From Rhodococcus antarcticus (lineage in GTDB: Bacteria > Actinomycetota > Actinomycetes > Mycobacteriales > Mycobacteriaceae), in the NCBI RefSeq assembly GCF_026153295.1, contig NZ_CP110615.1, positions 1,612,001 through 1,676,000 of the forward strand: a DNA stretch of 64,000 nt, given 5' to 3'. The number at the start of each line of letters is the position of its first letter. Within the stretch, counting starts at the first letter, position 1. The translations under genes were made by a program, and so were the position numbers. Shown here piece by piece: positions 62,452-64,000 of the stretch. Below the pieces are notes generated by a model. The model saw only the letters and a list, made by a program, of their open reading frames with translations. It was not told where the DNA came from and made no database searches.

Positions 62452-63168
62452 TCACCCCAGGGGTAACTGGTCCTGCTCCTCGACGACGGGGCCCAGGTCG
62501 CCGAGACGGTGGTGACGGCGACAGAGCACCTGGTAGCGGACCTCGGGAGCTGATCCCGCCGCCTCCACGCGGGCCGTGTCCGCCACCACCACCGTGTCAC
62601 CGCTGCGCGCAACCCGCCCGTCGACCACCCGGGCGTTGAACCTCCCCTCGAGGCCGCACCAGCAGAGCACCTGCACCTGGACGGGCACCACCTCGTCGGC
62701 CAGCTCCACCAGCCGCTGCGCCCCGGGGAAGAGCTGGCCGCGGAAGTCGGTGGCGATGCCGAAGCAGAACACGTCCACCTGGGAGTCGTCCGCGAGCTCG
62801 GCGAGCTGCTCCACCTGGGCGGGGGAGAGGAACTGGGCCTCGTCGACCACGAGGTAGTCCACCCGGCACCCGCTGGACCAGCGGTCCCGCACGAGGGTGC
62901 GCAGGTCCGCGGCGGCGTCGACCTCCACGGCGTCCCGGACGATGCCGATGCGGCTGGAGATCTGCGGGGCGCCGGAGCGGTCGTGCCGGGTCAGCAGCAT
63001 CCCTCGGCGGCCCTGCCGGGTCTGGTTGTGGTCGATCTGCAGCGCGAGGGTGGACTTGCCGCAGTCCATCGGCCCGTGGAAGAAGCGCACGTGCCCGGCG
63101 ACGGGGCGGGCCCGCCGGGAACCCGCGGCCGGCACCGAGGACAGCGCGTCGGTCGGGTCGGTGCTCAC
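62452..63168 (-). CDS. tdk: Thymidine kinase
   Basis: A 238-residue type II thymidine kinase of the salvage pathway. The P-loop is FFHGPMDCGKSTLALQ (around 29-44), Walker B is YLVVDEAQFLSPAQVEQL, and the zinc site includes CWCGLEGRFNAR and a C-terminal CRRHHR. The lasso region RVVDGRVARSG and SAPEVRYQVLC are typical. M. tuberculosis lacks this gene, so its presence separates this organism from mycobacteria. It starts at GTG 63168 with CAGGAT six bases upstream. Confidence 0.93.
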   Translation of the reverse strand: MSTDPTDALSSVPAAGSRRARPVAGHVRFFHGPMDCGKSTLALQIDHNQTRQGRRGMLLTRHDRSGAPQISSRIGIVRDAVEVDAAADLRTLVRDRWSSGCRVDYLVVDEAQFLSPAQVEQLAELADDSQVDVFCFGIATDFRGQLFPGAQRLVELADEVVPVQVQVLCWCGLEGRFNARVVDGRVARSGDTVVVADTARVEAAGSAPEVRYQVLCRRHHRLGDLGPVVEEQDQLPLG

Positions 63169-63174
63169 CCGCCC

Positions 63175-63180
63175 ATCCTG
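63175..63180 (-). promoter_or_regulatory. Possible -10 element for the thymidine kinase gene
   Basis: CAGGAT on the reverse strand ends 6 bases before the GTG at 63168. Confidence 0.4.
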
Positions 63181-63212
63181 GCGCAGGCGCCCGGAGCACC
63201 CAAACGACGCGA

Positions 63213-63244
63213 CCTGGGGACGCCGGGCGCGCGAGGCCCCCAGG
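63213..63244 (-). terminator. Candidate terminator after the phosphodiesterase gene
   Basis: CCTGGGG (63213-63219) pairs with CCCCAGG (63238-63244) across an 18-base GC-rich loop, between the stop of the phosphodiesterase (63321) and the thymidine kinase start. Confidence 0.45.
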
Positions 63245-63320
63245 GTGGACGCGCCGCGACGTCGGGGTGCACGACCCGCGGGCAGCGGGCTCGACGCGGG
63301 GTGTTGGTCACGGAGCTTCG

Positions 63321-64000
63321 CTAGGCGCCGTGACGTCGCTCCCCGCGGACCTCGAGCACCTCCTGCAGCACGTCCGGGGCGTCGGTGATGATCCCGTCCA
63401 CACCCAGGTCGAGCAGCCGGACCATGCTCGTGCGGTCGTCGACGGTCCACACGTGCACCTCCCGGCCGCCGCGGTGGGCCTCGTGCACCAGGCGCCGGTC
63501 GACCAGCCGCACCCCGGGGACGCCGACGGGTACCTGGACGACGTCGCCGCGCGGCAGGCCCGTGGCGGGCAGCGCCACCGGCAGCACCGATCGCGCCCGG
63601 AGCGCCGCCACCGAGCGCGGCCCCAGCGCGGTGAGCAGCCGTCGCCCGGCCAGCCGGCGCACCCGTTCCAGGCGGGACTCCGAGAACGAGGCCAGGCAGA
63701 CGCGGTGCCAGGCGTCGGTGGCCTCCAGGACGGCCAGCACGGGCAGCACGGCGGCGTCGGTCTTGAGGTCGAGGTTCAGCCGCACCCCCGGCAGGGCGGT
63801 GAGCACCTCCCGCAGGGTGGGCACCGGCTCCCGCCCGCCGACGAGAACCTCACCGACCTCGCGCAGCGTCAACCGGCCCACCGCGCCCTCGGACGTGGTG
63901 GTGCGGCCGAGGGTGAGGTCGTGGTGCAGCACCACGTGGCCGTCGGCGGTGGCCTGCGCGTCGGTCTCCACGTAGGCGTAGCCCTCGGCCACGGCACGGG
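63321..64000 (-). CDS. Glycerophosphodiester phosphodiesterase (5' end cut by window)
   Basis: The last 226 or so residues of a GDPD-family TIM-barrel enzyme that releases glycerol-3-phosphate from glycerophosphodiesters. The window begins within RAVAEGYAYVETDAQATADG, which carries the metal-binding Glu and Asp. HVVLHHDLTLGRTT has the catalytic His, LNLDLKTD the Lys region, and VHVWTVDDRTSMVRLLDLGVDGIITDAPDVL is the classic C-terminal end. The missing N-terminus would hold the HRG and PENT motifs. It lies upstream of thymidine kinase on the same strand. Confidence 0.92.
   Translation of the reverse strand, partial: RAVAEGYAYVETDAQATADGHVVLHHDLTLGRTTTSEGAVGRLTLREVGEVLVGGREPVPTLREVLTALPGVRLNLDLKTDAAVLPVLAVLEATDAWHRVCLASFSESRLERVRRLAGRRLLTALGPRSVAALRARSVLPVALPATGLPRGDVVQVPVGVPGVRLVDRRLVHEAHRGGREVHVWTVDDRTSMVRLLDLGVDGIITDAPDVLQEVLEVRGERRHGA

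Overview
The window reads as ordinary chromosome of a high-GC actinomycete. By eye it is well above 70% GC, almost every codon ends in G or C, and GTG starts are as common as ATG. The marker genes are a Pup-proteasome system (mpa, dop, pup, prcB, prcA, pafA, pafB, pafC), mycothiol synthesis (mshC), F420-type oxidoreductases, RbpA, and a Tat system with HelY beside it. From memory, the order resembles the Mycobacterium tuberculosis segment around Rv2089-Rv2137 and Rv2050-2051. Differences are an unfused lnt/ppm1 pair, a thymidine kinase, and blocks of accessory genes between conserved ones. A Mycobacteriales/Pseudonocardiales or Geodermatophilales-type organism fits; the genus cannot be fixed from this. 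No rRNA, tRNA, insertion sequence, prophage or CRISPR was seen.

Layout. 1-5.0 kb: a degenerate aldo/keto reductase, an F420-type oxidoreductase, undecaprenyl-diphosphate phosphatase (uppP), and the conserved trio phosphatase / DUF3090 / SCO1664 kinase-like protein. 5-16.8 kb is the most accessory part. It holds an MFS exporter, a phytanoyl-CoA dioxygenase-like enzyme coupled to one methyltransferase and divergent from a second, histamine-methyltransferase-like one. It also holds a protealysin-type M4 protease overlapping a gene for its emfourin-type inhibitor, an amidase, a MoxR ATPase/VWA pair and an Rsm22-type methyltransferase. 16.8-19.4 kb: a MarR repressor divergent from an MMPL transporter, with a perfect 18-bp palindrome between them. 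19.4-31.2 kb: mshC, a spermidine synthase-like protein, a lipoprotein, an MFS exporter, a PAC2 protein, a HAD phosphatase, hisE-hisG, a thioesterase, a RecB-like nuclease, a site-2 protease, trmI and a proline-rich membrane protein.

31.3-47.5 kb is the protein-degradation and secretion block. Mpa is translationally coupled to an aldo/keto reductase and a lipase-like hydrolase. Then come a Nudix hydrolase, Dop, a YdeI-like protein, Pup, the proteasome beta and alpha subunits, the Pup ligase PafA, the DNA-damage regulators PafB/PafC, TatA/TatC and the helicase HelY. Pup ends in Gln, so Dop must deamidate it before PafA can ligate it, and Mpa feeds pupylated proteins to the PrcAB core. 47.7-64 kb: a DUF4333 membrane protein, an Eis-like acetyltransferase, a 5'-3' exonuclease, an F420/FMN split-barrel protein, prolyl aminopeptidase, TldE/TldD, an ABC exporter, FxsA, an amidohydrolase, Lnt, Ppm1, RbpA, thymidine kinase and a truncated glycerophosphodiester phosphodiesterase.

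Two themes run through the window. Many genes carry a TANNNT-like -10 element only 6-8 bases before the start codon and no Shine-Dalgarno, which points to leaderless mRNAs. Several convergent gene pairs share long GC-rich inverted repeats that look like bidirectional terminators. The prcB gene has no ATG, GTG or TTG start upstream of its conserved propeptide and probably begins at CTG.
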